The notes: generated by a model not told the origin, from the sequence alone. Shown: positions 28,317-36,613, numbered from the stretch's first letter. The stretch is 64,000 nucleotides of DNA from Bradyrhizobium sp. CSS354 (GCF_029051725.1 NZ_JAACFU010000006.1:1-64000); one strand, 5' to 3'. Program-made: numbers and translations.

Positions 28317-29591
28317 TTATGCAGCGGCTCGCTTCAGCTCCTTGTGATATTCACACACGCTTTGCCAAGCTGGCCCCTCTGGCTTCTCGTTGATGAAATG
28401 CGGCCCGTTGTGCGCAGGGCGCGCCTCATGCTTTCCGAATGCCTCGAGCGCCTGCTCTGCAGCGGCCTTTCCCAGCTTGCGTCCATTATCGAGATTGCTG
28501 TGATTCCATTTGAAATTGATGTGACCCGGAACGTGAATCTCTATGATCTTGAGTTTCTTGTCCCTTGCCTCCTCCTGTTTCGATTTTTTGTCACACCGGA
28601 TGTGGTATTTGAAAAGCTTGACGTCATCCTCGCCAACCGTCGAGGCGAACAATTGGCAAAGATTTGCCAGCGCGTCATGAAGATTCTCCGGCTTGCGGAT
28701 TTGCTTTGAATCGACAATCCGGCTCACCCATATCTCTTCCAGCTCCGGGTGCTCCTCCAGCAAACTTTCGAAGTTGACGGTATCGACAAGCGCCCCTTCG
28801 CAGTAGGTCACTCCGCCAATCTCTACGGTACCTTCGACGAACGGAAGAGCTGAACACGCACACAAGGTGCTTGCGTCGATAGGGCCCTCAAACATAAACT
28901 TTCCGCTCGCCCTTTTCATGGGACGATTGGAAAATAATGCGAGCTTCTGCTGATCAAGGTTCCAGGCGTTATGGAAGATTGCTGGTTTTCCAGGCTTTTT
29001 CAGCTGTTCGAAATCTATCCCCTTCATGAACTCGCTATCCGGATAGTTGATCCTTGACAGGCCGTTGACGTTGGAAAGGTACATTAAGGACGTCAAATAA
29101 CGGATGAAGGGATTGGTTGCCATCGCTTGATTGAGAATCCATCTATTGAAATCCCCTTCATCCAATCTGGTGAACTTCTTTTTTCTGTCTCTGTCAGGCA
29201 GCTGATTGAACAAAATCTCCATCGAGTCCTGGAAGATGTCCATCATCCGGTATGGATCCCATAGGAAGTCCTTATAGTTGTCGGAATCGCTGACGAAGTT
29301 GTTCAGCGCCTTTATGTTGCTGCGCCAATCCGGACCGAAGACTGTGTTTATGGGAAAACGCTTATAGCTTTCGTCGTCCCGAAAGACGCCATTCCTGAAG
29401 AATTGGTGAGTCTTTTCGACTTTGTCTTCATGATCGTCCCATTGGTTGTAGACGATCCCGACCCATGCGCCGATGCAGGACAGTGCCCAGACATCGAACG
29501 TTATGTTGTGTGCGGCGAGAGCTTCCAGAACCCCAATGTGCAGCCCTGCCGCCGGTCCACCACCGCCGAGCGTTATTGCTCTCTTCGCCAT
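28317..29591 (-). CDS. Patatin-like protein with altered catalytic dyad
   Basis: A 424-residue protein of the patatin-like phospholipase fold. The oxyanion loop is intact (LGGGGPAAGLHIGVLEAL, residues 8-25). The nucleophile elbow, normally G-x-S-x-G, reads LSCIGAW (residues 37-43), placing Cys39 at the Ser position, and the dyad motif DG[GA] reads YCEGALVD, with Glu replacing Asp. The protein is intact, so it may be a non-lipase or a cysteine variant rather than a decayed gene. The ATG at 29591 follows GGAGG and is preferred to an in-frame start 16 codons upstream. No signal peptide. The gene is convergent with the giant cyclase. Confidence 0.85.
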   Translation of the reverse strand: MAKRAITLGGGGPAAGLHIGVLEALAAHNITFDVWALSCIGAWVGIVYNQWDDHEDKVEKTHQFFRNGVFRDDESYKRFPINTVFGPDWRSNIKALNNFVSDSDNYKDFLWDPYRMMDIFQDSMEILFNQLPDRDRKKKFTRLDEGDFNRWILNQAMATNPFIRYLTSLMYLSNVNGLSRINYPDSEFMKGIDFEQLKKPGKPAIFHNAWNLDQQKLALFSNRPMKRASGKFMFEGPIDASTLCACSALPFVEGTVEIGGVTYCEGALVDTVNFESLLEEHPELEEIWVSRIVDSKQIRKPENLHDALANLCQLFASTVGEDDVKLFKYHIRCDKKSKQEEARDKKLKIIEIHVPGHINFKWNHSNLDNGRKLGKAAAEQALEAFGKHEARPAHNGPHFINEKPEGPAWQSVCEYHKELKRAAA

Positions 29592-29762
29592 GGCATCCTC
29601 CGTTGAGTCTTGTGTGGTTATGCTCCGATCGAATTTCACTGCCGCGGAAGACTAGTAGTTTTCATGCCTATTGAAAAGCGTTCGGACTCTCCTTTGGCCG
29701 GACTTTGGCAGAACGATGCCCGGGAGCCGTGGTGGTTGATCCGAGGCCCCGAGCGACGCGAG

Positions 29763-29975
29763 TTAGACGTCGCGGCAGGGGATCGCTAAGCTCTCGCAGA
29801 TAGAAGCGAACGCTTTCGTTGTGTCGGTGTCCTCGAAACAGAATCGGGTGCCGGAGTCCGCACGTTCTACCCACCAGTCGATCTTCCTTCCTTTTGATAT
29901 CCGGGCCGCCTCTGAGCGGAGCTGATCCAACTGTCGTCCATAGGCCCGAACTATTACGCAATCTGGCTTAGTCAT
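29763..29975 (-). CDS. Small hypothetical protein (70 aa)
   Basis: A 70-residue soluble protein starting MTKPDCVIVRAYGRQLDQLR and containing WWVERADSGTRFCFEDTDTT, with balanced, protein-like composition. It resembles short orphan proteins of Bradyrhizobiaceae but no domain is recognised. The purine-rich GGAAAGAA upstream of ATG 29975 could be a ribosome site. It stands alone between the patatin gene and the next small gene on the same strand. Confidence 0.5.
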   Translation of the reverse strand: MTKPDCVIVRAYGRQLDQLRSEAARISKGRKIDWWVERADSGTRFCFEDTDTTKAFASICESLAIPCRDV

Positions 29976-30051
29976 TAATCAATGTTCTTTCCGCAAAAAA
30001 CGCATAAGCGCTGATCGCGCCACCTTATGAAGATGCGCTCCGATCAAGAGC

Positions 30052-30225
30052 CTAGCGTCGAGACTGTTCATCTACCTCGCGCGCGGCCAAGGTAAGCTCT
30101 ATTTCTGTGAGCTGTTCCAACAAACGATGCACGATGTCGACGCAGTCTGATGACGGTATGGATCTCACGCCTCGTGCGTTAAGCTCCGCTTCGAGGAGCT
30201 TCGCCAGTACGAATTTGACACCCAT
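30052..30225 (-). CDS. Small hypothetical helical protein (57 aa)
   Basis: Reads MGVKFVLAKLLEAELNARGV followed by a helical stretch ending AAREVDEQSRR. Composition suggests a short two-helix protein. The frame is open to 30261, but the internal ATG at 30225 gives a more natural N-terminus. No motif, and no partner gene is evident. Real status uncertain. Confidence 0.4.
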   Translation of the reverse strand: MGVKFVLAKLLEAELNARGVRSIPSSDCVDIVHRLLEQLTEIELTLAAREVDEQSRR

Positions 30226-30454
30226 TGGATTCCTAAAATGCGGGCCGGGATGAAAACCCAATACTGCGCTATTTGGGAAAAAGTTGCAATTGAGGGTTGA
30301 TCACAAAGCCGCAAGTCAACGCCCTCGGGCGGAGATCCAAGCCTGCGAAGGCGCATCGCATCTAGGAGGATTCGCAGATCCGGCCCGAGCGAGAGGCCCG
30401 GCCGCCGTCGACGCGGTTACTGCCTTTCGATAGCGAAGTGAAAGAGCCGTATCG

Positions 30455-30483
30455 CGAAAGAAATGGCCGCCCAGAGGCGGCCA
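30455..30483 (-). terminator. Rho-independent terminator of csbD-like gene
   Basis: On the minus strand TGGCCGCC-TCTG-GGCGGCCA forms a perfect 8-base-pair stem with a 4-base loop (30483-30464) followed by TTTCTTTC. It lies about 20 bases after the csbD-like stop codon. Confidence 0.8.
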
Positions 30484-30503
30484 GTTCTTGGTCAACAACT
30501 TCG

Positions 30504-30695
30504 CTATTTTTTTAAGGCATCAGAGGTATCCCGCGCCGCGTCCTTCACATTTCCTGCGGCGTTATGGGCGGATCCCTTAGCCTTATCCATTTTGCCTTCT
30601 GCCTCCAGGTCCTTATCTCCGGTAAGCTTGCCGGCCCCTTCTTTGATCGCGCCTTTTGCCTTGTCGGCGGCGCCCTTCACATGTTCACGGTCCAT
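30504..30695 (-). CDS. CsbD-family stress protein
   Basis: A 63-residue, highly charged cytoplasmic protein starting MDREHVKGAADKAKGAIKEG and rich in K-G-A and D-A-A repeats (KLTGDKDLEAEGKMDKAKGS), the hallmark of the CsbD family, which is induced by general stress and has no known enzyme activity. The start at 30695 follows GGAGAGG; the frame is open further upstream but without a ribosome site. A sigma-EcfG-type promoter lies 34-58 bases upstream and a strong terminator follows, so it is a single-gene unit of the general stress response. Confidence 0.92.
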   Translation of the reverse strand: MDREHVKGAADKAKGAIKEGAGKLTGDKDLEAEGKMDKAKGSAHNAAGNVKDAARDTSDALKK

Positions 30696-30728
30696 GATCG
30701 TTACCTCTCCTATCCGGAAGACAAGCAC

Positions 30729-30753
30729 AACCAAGTCAGTGCGCGGTCGTTCC
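30729..30753 (-). promoter_or_regulatory. Sigma-EcfG-type promoter of csbD-like gene
   Basis: On the minus strand GGAAC (30753-30749), 16 bases, then GGTT (30732-30729). The known alphaproteobacterial EcfG consensus is GGAAC-N16/17-CGTT, so this differs in one base of the -10. The spacing to the start codon at 30695 fits. Confidence 0.7.
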
Positions 30754-30917
30754 TGCGAGACGAGGACCGCGTGTCCGTGTAGGTTGTAGCGGCGCATGAA
30801 GAGCACGGACTGCGTTCAAACCTGCTTTCTCCGTGAAATGTGTCAACGCTGCAGTCCCAAGTTTTCATCGGTTTGGCGGAAATGTTCGGGGAGCGTTGAA
30901 GAAGCGGCGGGGCTTCG

Positions 30918-31252
30918 ATGGAGAACTCTATCTGTGGCATTGCTAGTCGCACTTCCAGCCATAATCGGTACCTGCTGCTGCCCAACAGCAAACGGAGGCG
31001 ACGTCTCAATCCGGTGTTGCTCAAAACGTGCAAGCTGAAGCTGATAAGGGTATAAAAACCCGCAATTCCGGAGAGTCCGGGTATGTTGGCAACCAAGACC
31101 CGCCTGGCGCGGCTTCTCATGCACCGGGAGAGACAACCAACGCGGTCGGGACGACAACCGGTAGCAGTGCTCCCGGCAATCCATCAAACATCAATAGTTC
31201 GCAGGCCGACTACAACGCTCCCATGAAGGATGGCTCTGCGCCAAAGAAATAA
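30918..31252 (+). pseudogene. Small secreted protein, apparently frameshifted in its signal peptide
   Basis: The long C-terminal part reads in one frame from about 30967: VPAAAQQQTEATSQSG, then AQNVQAEADKGIKTRNSGES and on to a Ser/Asn/Gly-rich tail ending SAPKK. An overlapping frame just upstream reads TLSVALLVALPAII, a good signal-peptide core. Joining the two needs a one-base shift near 30965, and a second base change near 30920 would link the signal to the ATG at 30918, which follows a purine-rich stretch. A start at 31028 would give a 74-residue protein lacking a signal. A terminator follows at 31317. Function unknown; likely periplasmic. Confidence 0.45.
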
Positions 31253-31316
31253 CAGCTTGCGACGACCGCCTTGGAAAAAGAGATCGCCCGCGATCTGCCA
31301 CCGGCACAAAGGAGTG

Positions 31317-31352
31317 AAACCCGCGAGAATGCTAAGCGGGTTTCTCCGTTTG
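31317..31352 (+). terminator. Rho-independent terminator
   Basis: AAACCCGC (31317-31324), an 11-base loop and GCGGGTTT (31336-31343) form a perfect 8-base-pair stem followed by CTCCGTTT. It lies 65 bases after the small secreted protein's stop codon. Confidence 0.7.
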
Positions 31353-31599
31353 CAAGGCATTGCCGTTTTGGGAGATGTCGCCTCCTGGCCCGTTCGCGGT
31401 CTTCTGAACGGCGCCCGGCGACTTCCCGGTAGACCGGAACTGATCCCGCGGCGAACGGTCACTGTTGACCCAGTGCAGACATTAGCGATGCGCTGCTATG
31501 GGCGGCCGCGTAGCGTGACCGTGGATTAATTTCTTCGACAGGAGACGGAAAGAATCGATCTTGTAAGATGGACTCAGCCGAGGAGATCGAGTCATCGCC

Positions 31600-32174
31600 A
31601 TGCGCCACAGCTCAATCCTGCACGCTGTTACCCCAGCCGGTCTGTTCCTGGGATCCAGCCTCATCTCAGATGCATCCGCCGAGACCGCCAGCCACGCCTT
31701 AGCTGTCTCTGTCGGCGATTTCAAATATAGAGACACGTCGAACGAGCCCACCGATCAAACGGCCGTACATGAAAAGCGATCGCGGGCCTTCATGACCGCG
31801 CTGCGGGACGATGTCACGGCGGATCACCGTTTTGAGCTTGTGCCGTCCTCCTGCGCGTCAAATTGCCCGACCGATGGACTGACGTTGCGCGATCGGCTGC
31901 GTGCGGCGTACAAGCCGGCGCGCAGCTCCTGATCATCGGCGGCTTCCATAAGATAAGCACGCTCGTGCAGTTTGCGCAGACTGTTGCTATCGACACGAAA
32001 TCCCAGCGCATCGTGTTTAGGAAATATTTCCAGTTCCGCGGCGACAACGACGAGGCATGGCAGCGAGCGGAGCGCTTTGTATCGGAGGAGGCCGCGACCG
32101 GCTGCTTGAAAGCAGATCGCAGCAATAGACTACGCGCGACGCATGTGCATGGCACCGTGAGCATGGCACCGTGA
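31600..32174 (+). pseudogene. DUF2380-type secreted protein, one frameshift
   Basis: The first frame (31600-31932) reads a signal peptide (LFLGSSLISDASA), then LAVSVGDFKYRDTSNEP and TADHRFELVPSS. After about residue 100 the natural continuation, GAQLLIIGGFHKISTLVQFA, AIDTKSQRIVFRKYFQFRGD and NDEAWQRAERFV, is in another frame from about 31900 to 32174. Together they match the layout of DUF2380/DUF3280 periplasmic proteins of about 190 residues, so a single-base shift lies between 31895 and 31912. Function of the family is not known. It starts 15 bases after a weak GGAGATCGAG ribosome site. Confidence 0.65.
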
Positions 32175-32180
32175 GTCCGG

Positions 32181-32277
32181 TTTTGGCCCATCCGCCACCT
32201 CGCAGGCGATCCGCTCTTAGGCAGATGTTGACCGCAAACCGGACATCAGACGGCCAGCCGCTTAAAGCGTACACGCC
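32181..32277. repeat. Dispersed intergenic repeat, copy B
   Basis: A 97-base partner of the element at 16241-16336, in the same orientation, lying directly after the DUF2380-type gene as copy A lies after a cyclase gene. Blocks TTGGCCCATC, CCGCTCTTAGGC, GATGTTG and GGACATCAGACGGCCAGC are shared. Function unknown. Confidence 0.65.
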
Positions 32278-32326
32278 TTAGCTATAGGCCGGGCGGCGCT
32301 GGCCGCGCGCTCGCTTGAGAGCAGGG

Positions 32327-32527
32327 TCAATGCCGCACGATTGGCGCCTCGCGAAGCGCAGTGACGCCGATCTTCTTCAGCCCGTCGACTGAGGTGTCGC
32401 CCTTGCCGGCGGCTTCGAGGATCATGGAGGCCACGTGGGTGCGAGCGGAGGTCTCGTAGCGCGACACGCTCTCGCACACTTCGTCGAGGAGCGCGCGCAA
32501 CAGCGCGGTGGTTTCAGCATCGAACAT
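32327..32527 (-). CDS. Small conserved-type protein, paralogue of 44718-44921
   Basis: A 66-residue soluble helical protein starting MFDAETTALLRALLDEVCES, with ARTHVASMILEAAGKGDTS in the middle. It shares most of its length with the protein at 44718-44921 (both read MFDA.TTAL.RA.LDEVCES and SHVAS.ILEAA-type segments), so this is a paralogous pair within the window. No known domain. The ATG at 32527 marks the N-terminus shared by both paralogues. A weak EcfG-like site lies at 32714-32738 on this strand. Confidence 0.65.
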   Translation of the reverse strand: MFDAETTALLRALLDEVCESVSRYETSARTHVASMILEAAGKGDTSVDGLKKIGVTALREAPIVRH

Positions 32528-32771
32528 TGGAGGTCGCCCCCAAGCGAAAGCACATTCTGCCTGAACCCGCTCAGCCGAGGATTCACGCAAGTTACGGTCG
32601 CCGAAAAATTCTGCCCGATGACTGGGAAGAATGAGCGTGGCCCCGCCTTTTGGGGGCTGGGGGCTTGATGGCGGAGCCACGCGGGCCGTGCATTCGCGCG
32701 GGCCCACCACATCAACAACATCGGGCCGAGGCCGTTCCATGCTCGACACCAAGACCGCGCGCAGCGAAGAC

Positions 32772-32955
32772 CTAGGGCTCCGGAGGTCGCAACGGACCAT
32801 CCGCCCACTTGCGAGCATCGGGGGTCGTGTAGCGGGTCATCGTTGCAATTGGTGCACACGTACCGCGACCGCCGCTCCGAAGCTCCGTCGGACACAGCTT
32901 TCATCGGCTTGCCGCACGCCGGGCACGCCTTCCGGACCGGATGGAGCATGGCCAT
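32772..32955 (-). pseudogene. Small zinc-ribbon protein, frameshifted in a G/C run
   Basis: Starts MAMLHPVRKACPACGKPMKA and has a second pair in YVCTNCNDDPLHD, giving a zinc ribbon. After DDPLHD the frame runs on into unnatural sequence, while the next frame reads DARKWADGPLRPPEP and stops at 32774-32772, the tail expected for this small protein type. Removing one base from the five-G run at 32820-32824 restores the frame exactly. The start at 32955 follows an AGGGGGA ribosome site. It may be a true mutation or an assembly error. Confidence 0.6.
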
Positions 32956-33102
32956 CTTTTTTCCCCCTGCCATGGCACTCTAGTTCAGCCGAGATCCTCA
33001 AGCTGGCCGATGAAAATTTGGTCGGGTTCACACTGTTGCCGGCCTTCTTGACTTCGTGACCGTAGAGCACGCAGCTCCGGCAGTGATGTTGAGGGGCGTG
33101 TC

Positions 33103-33315
33103 ATGGAGCAGGAGTTCTACCGAGGTCTGGCCCAAAGGGTCGGGGGTATGGCGGAGAAAGCCGATCCGTTCACCCGGCGTCGTCTCCTGGATCTCGCCGA
33201 ACGGTATGACAGCAGGGGCGGTCATCCCTCGGCATCCGGACCGACCGAGCGGCCGCTGCCAACGCCTCGCACGACGCCGGCTGCAGCGACTTTCTCTGGA
33301 CCCGGCGAGGCCTGA
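33103..33315 (+). CDS. Small conserved-type hypothetical protein (70 aa)
   Basis: A 70-residue protein starting MEQEFYRGLAQRVGGMAEKA and continuing ADPFTRRRLLDLAERYD, a helical pattern seen in many short Bradyrhizobium proteins, with a Pro/Thr-rich tail. GAGGGG lies 8-13 bases upstream of the ATG. No known domain or function, and no operon partner. Confidence 0.6.
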   Translation: MEQEFYRGLAQRVGGMAEKADPFTRRRLLDLAERYDSRGGHPSASGPTERPLPTPRTTPAAATFSGPGEA

Positions 33316-33517
33316 CGCCCCCACCCCTGTCGTTCTTGATGGTGCCGCACCGCGCACCCGATGAAGCCTCGCGGCCGTCCCGCAGTGCGCGAAGGGATCT
33401 GCCGACAGACGCTTCCCCAGGACCAAGCTCGCCTACCCAGCCGGTGGTCCTGGCCTCACCAGGGAGGATTGGATGCCGTGGGCGGGTCCGACATCGCGTT
33501 TCCCCCTGATCGCGATC

Positions 33518-33742
33518 CTAGGGGCTTGGAAGCGGGTGGGGGAGGCGCTGCGCCTCGCACCGGTAACGAGCTGCCGCGTAGGCCACCCTTCCGGCAGGTT
33601 GTGCTCGGCAGCCCCGGAGGCGAGTGAGTTCTGACCACGCCAGGGCGGCGGTGATCCATCTCTGCCGTTCTAGCCCATCGGCTTCGGCGGCAAGCTTCAT
33701 TGCCGCGACGGCCTCGCGCTCGGAGTCGTACGAGGAGTCCAT
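33518..33742 (-). CDS. Small hypothetical protein, tail uncertain
   Basis: Starts MDSSYDSEREAVAAMKLAAE and continues RQRWITAALAWSELTRLRG, a natural-looking two-helix protein of about 45 residues. The remaining 30 residues are Arg/Pro-rich and look like frame run-on, so the true C-terminus may lie in another frame. No ribosome site stands out. Function unknown. Confidence 0.4.
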   Translation of the reverse strand: MDSSYDSEREAVAAMKLAAEADGLERQRWITAALAWSELTRLRGCRAQPAGRVAYAAARYRCEAQRLPHPLPSP

Positions 33743-34049
33743 GGACCCAAATATAGCTGCAGATCGTAAACGATCACGCACCAGTGGGGCCGTAGCAATC
33801 CCAGGGTCGGCACCATACGCGGACGCCTGTCTAGCCTTTTGGAGCTGCTCCGCCGATCCGCCCGTTCATAGCGCGGACCTCTGGAGCGCTCGCGATTGAG
33901 GCCCTGCGCGAGCGTCCCGCAAGGGGGGCCAACTGCACCGACACTCCCGAAAAGCCCGTGAATTGCTTGTCTTTCAGATATCTCGCGCCGAGCGGTCCCG
34001 ATATTGTGGGGCCTGACGGGACTACCTCATCGGCTCAACACGAGAAGAG

Positions 34050-34950
34050 ATGTTTCAAGACGCATCGGATCTGGCCGCGACGGCCGAGGTACTAGGCCGA
34101 TCGAGCGACTACCGGGTGCTGCGCCACCTGGTACCGCGGCCAAACGTGGATGCCGGCCTTCGGACAGGAAACCAAGATCGGCATCCTGCTCGACACCGAG
34201 ACAACCGGCCTCGACCACCGCAAGGACGAAGTCATCGAGCTCGGCATGGTCAAGTTTGGCTACACGCCGGACGGTCGCATCATTGATGTCACGGACACGT
34301 TCTCCGCCTTCAATGAGTCGTCCGAGCCGATCCCGGCCGAGATCACGGCGCTTACCGGCATCACCGATGAAAATGGTGGCCGGCCACAGGATCGACGAGG
34401 CCGCCGTGAACGCCTTCGTCGACGATTCCGTGGTCCTGGTCATCGCGCATAACAGTAGATTCGATCGGAAGTTTTCCGAACGCTACTAGCCCGTCTTCGA
34501 GCGGAAGGCGTGGGCATGCTCCGCGACCGAGGTCGATTGGCGGCAGCACGGCTTCGATGGAGCGAAGCTCGGCTACCTTCTGAACGGCGCCGGCTATTTC
34601 CACCAGGCGCACCGCGCGGTTCACGACTGTCACGCGCTGCTCGAGATCTTGGACTTCGACCTACCAACGACCGGCGCGCCAGCGCTCGCTGTCCTGCTCG
34701 AGAGCGCACGACAGAAGACCATCCGGATATGGCCGAACAGTCGCCGTTCGAACTCAAGGATTCGCTGAAGCGCCGCGGCTATCGCTGGAGCGACCGGCAC
34801 GGACGGTCGGCCAAAATCCTGGTACGTTGACGTCCGCGAGTCCGCTCTAGAAACCGAACTCGCATTTCTCCGGACCGAGATCTACCTGCGCGACGTGAGC
34901 CGCGCTTGCAGATGCTGACTGCCTTCACCCGCTTCTCCTGCAGGATCTGA
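34050..34950 (+). pseudogene. 3'-5' exonuclease (DnaQ-like DEDDh), multiple frameshifts
   Basis: Ordered pieces of one exonuclease: an N-terminal LAATAEVLGRSSDYRVLRHL, then the exonuclease I motif LLDTETTGLD with IELGMVKF, ITALTGITDE, MVAGHRIDEAAVNAFVDD, VIAHNSRFDRKFSERY, GYLLNGAGYFHQAHRAVHDC, AEQSPFELKDSLKRRGYRWS and LQMLTAF near 34920. They lie in different frames. Breaks: extra A in the A-run at 34370-34373, a stop TAG at 34487 where Trp is expected, a missing G near 34733, an extra C near 34797 and a missing G near 34900. The active-site residues D, E, D and H remain readable. At least five lesions make the gene non-functional as read. Confidence 0.8.
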
Positions 34951-34992
34951 GGGCCGCCAATCGCCACGCCGAAATACGTGGCGAACCTGCCC

Positions 34993-35178
34993 TCAGCGGC
35001 CGAGACGTTTCTCGACCCGCTTGCGGCTGTTGCCGACCTTCTTCACGGCTTTCTTCACCGCGGAGGCCGAGCGGCCAGTTTTCTTTGCTTCGTATCGCAC
35101 TTCGTAGTCCTGGCCCTTAGCCACACGGGTGCGATCTTGTTTGCGTCCCCGTGCGGTCTTCTTCTTCGCTGCCACCAT
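34993..35178 (-). CDS. DUF3606-like small basic protein
   Basis: A 61-residue, lysine/arginine-rich protein starting MVAAKKKTARGRKQDRTRVA. The part KGQDYEVRYEAKKTGRSASA and VKKVGNSRKRVEKRLGR matches the DUF3606 pattern (D-Y-E-V-R-Y, then A-V...V-G-N-S). Ribosome site GGAGGAG precedes the ATG. A sigma-EcfG-type promoter stands 34-59 bases upstream, in keeping with the stress genes around it. Function unknown; the charge suggests nucleic-acid contact. Confidence 0.75.
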   Translation of the reverse strand: MVAAKKKTARGRKQDRTRVAKGQDYEVRYEAKKTGRSASAVKKAVKKVGNSRKRVEKRLGR

Positions 35179-35211
35179 CTGCTCCTCCGTCTGCCAAACT
35201 GATGTCAGTGC

Positions 35212-35237
35212 AACGCTTCAAGGAATCGTGGGGTTCC
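35212..35237 (-). promoter_or_regulatory. Sigma-EcfG-type promoter of DUF3606-like gene
   Basis: On the minus strand GGAAC (35237-35233), 17 bases, then CGTT (35215-35212): an exact match to the known GGAAC-N16/17-CGTT consensus. It points at the DUF3606-like gene with a short leader. Confidence 0.8.
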
Positions 35238-35513
35238 CTCCAAGAAGCTGTTGCCGGGCCGAAGCCAAACGAGCGCCAGCAGCATCTCGGCTCCACCTTT
35301 GTTGGCCTTTCCATTTTCGTTTGCTCGACCGCCTGCATGAAGGCTTCGTCGCACCGCATGAGCACAGCGGCCCTTTGGCGCACATCGCCCGAGTTGGCCA
35401 GCTCCGGACGCTCCGGCCCATTTAGATTCAAATACGCCGCCCGGAGCCCGCTCCCGTTTCTTGCAGATGTTTTTCTACATCCTCCATTCCAAACCCACGG
35501 ACCGGGAAAACTT

Positions 35514-35538
35514 GGAACTTCTCAGTCCAGCGCATGTT
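35514..35538 (+). promoter_or_regulatory. Sigma-EcfG-type promoter of PepSY-like gene
   Basis: GGAAC (35514-35518), 16 bases, then TGTT (35535-35538), one base off the EcfG consensus. The following GGAGG and ATG at 35566 give a leader of about 20 bases. It could serve the following stress genes as well. Confidence 0.7.
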
Positions 35539-35565
35539 TGTGCCGTGCCACTTCTGGAGGACGAC

Positions 35566-35886
35566 ATGAACAAGAGGCTGCTTCTTCTGTTAACGGCTGC
35601 TTCGCTTCTCGCGGGTCCGTCGTTTGCGCAAAACCCGCCGGCCACTGATCGGCCCAACAATAACGCGGTCAACAGTTCCGGTCAGAACAATTCCAACAAC
35701 CCGGTCGCAGGCGCCAACAGCTTCACCGAGGGCCAGGCCAAATCGAAGATTGAGGACGCAGGCTACACCAACGTCACATCCCTGAAGAAGGACGACAACG
35801 GCGTCTGGCGCGGAAAGGCCACTAAAGGCGGCGCCTCGACCGATGTCAGTCTGGATTTCCAGGGCAACGTGAACGGGGCGAAATAA
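35566..35886 (+). CDS. Secreted PepSY-like small protein
   Basis: A 106-residue periplasmic protein. The signal MNKRLLLLLTAASLLAGPSFAQ ends at an A-Q-N site, followed by an Asn/Ser-rich linker (about residues 23-50) and a PepSY-like module: FTEGQAKSKIEDAGYTNV, KKDDNGVWRGKATKGG and VSLDFQGNV. Related modules inhibit or modulate extracellular proteases, but the role here is unknown. Start at 35566 follows CTGGAGG. The sigma-EcfG-type site at 35514 makes stress induction likely. Only 31 bases separate it from the next gene, so both may be co-transcribed. Confidence 0.85.
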   Translation: MNKRLLLLLTAASLLAGPSFAQNPPATDRPNNNAVNSSGQNNSNNPVAGANSFTEGQAKSKIEDAGYTNVTSLKKDDNGVWRGKATKGGASTDVSLDFQGNVNGAK

Positions 35887-35917
35887 CCTGCCCCACCAAA
35901 ATTGAGAGGGATTCAAG

Positions 35918-36538
35918 ATGACCGTCACGATCTCACGTCTCTACGATAACTACTCCGATGCGCAGCGCGCGGTGACGAGCCTGGAGGCCGCGGGCGTGCC
36001 GCATTCGGATTTGAGCATCGTCGCGAACAATTCCGACAACTGGTACAGCACCGACAAGAAGGTCGATCGAGATCGAGATGGGGTTGATGATCGGGCTGAA
36101 GGTGCGGCCACGGGAGCGGGCGTCGGCGCAGGCCTCGGTGGCGCGGCCGGCTTGCTCGCGGGCCTTGGGTTGTTGGCTATACCCGGCCTGGGTCCGGTCG
36201 TGGCGGCCGGATGGCTTGCGTCGACCGCGCTGGGTGCCGCAGCTGGCGGCGCTACGGGCGGGGTGGTCGGCGCGTTGACGCAGGCTGGTGTATCCGATGA
36301 GGAAGCTCCGCTCTACGCCGAAGGTGTGAGGCGCGGCGGCACGCTGGTTTCAGCGCGTGTGCCGGACGCGGACCGGGCGCGATACGAAGCGATCCTGAAC
36401 CAGTCCGCCGTCAATCTGCGCGACCGAAGCGCAGCCTGGCAGAAGGGCGGGTGGAAGAATTACGATCCATCCGCCCAGCCTTACGGTGCGGAGGAGGTCC
36501 GGAGAGAACGGCAGCTCTACGGCACCGGAGCGCGATGA
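35918..36538 (+). CDS. YflT-like / general stress protein with glycine zipper
   Basis: A 206-residue protein. Residues 1-45 resemble the YflT/GSP17M fold (ISRLYDNYSDAQRAVTSLEA, DLSIVANNSDNW). The middle (about 65-125) is a long Gly/Ala-rich hydrophobic segment (GAGVGAGLGGAAGLLAG and GAAAGGATGGVVGAL) typical of glycine zippers that insert into or pack at membranes. The C-terminus has VRRGGTLVSARVPDADRARY, a second stress-domain strand-helix unit. GAGAGGG precedes the ATG. It lies in a run of stress genes and probably shares the promoter at 35514. Precise activity unknown. Confidence 0.8.
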   Translation: MTVTISRLYDNYSDAQRAVTSLEAAGVPHSDLSIVANNSDNWYSTDKKVDRDRDGVDDRAEGAATGAGVGAGLGGAAGLLAGLGLLAIPGLGPVVAAGWLASTALGAAAGGATGGVVGALTQAGVSDEEAPLYAEGVRRGGTLVSARVPDADRARYEAILNQSAVNLRDRSAAWQKGGWKNYDPSAQPYGAEEVRRERQLYGTGAR

Positions 36539-36545
36539 ATTAACC

Positions 36546-36580
36546 GGCGGCCTGCCCCACGCGGGCCGCCCTTCTCTTGC
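36546..36580 (+). terminator. Rho-independent terminator after YflT-like gene
   Basis: GGCGGCC (36546-36552) pairs with GGCCGCC (36564-36570) over an 11-base loop, followed by CTTCTCTT. It starts 8 bases after the stop codon, so the next gene probably has its own promoter or depends on read-through. Confidence 0.65.
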
Positions 36581-36613
36581 AAGGTTACCAATCATCGAAC
36601 TGAGGAGCCGAAA

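Noticed and set aside
32422..32973. 183-codon minus-strand frame as one protein
   Set aside because: Only the first 45 residues are natural; the rest is run-on after a frameshift in the zinc-ribbon gene and overlaps the true small gene at 32327-32527.
35117..35431. Minus-strand frame of 104 codons containing LMRCDEAFMQAVEQ
   Set aside because: The short stretch looks natural, but the start is a TTG without ribosome site, the rest is unnatural, and it overlaps the DUF3606-like gene and its promoter.
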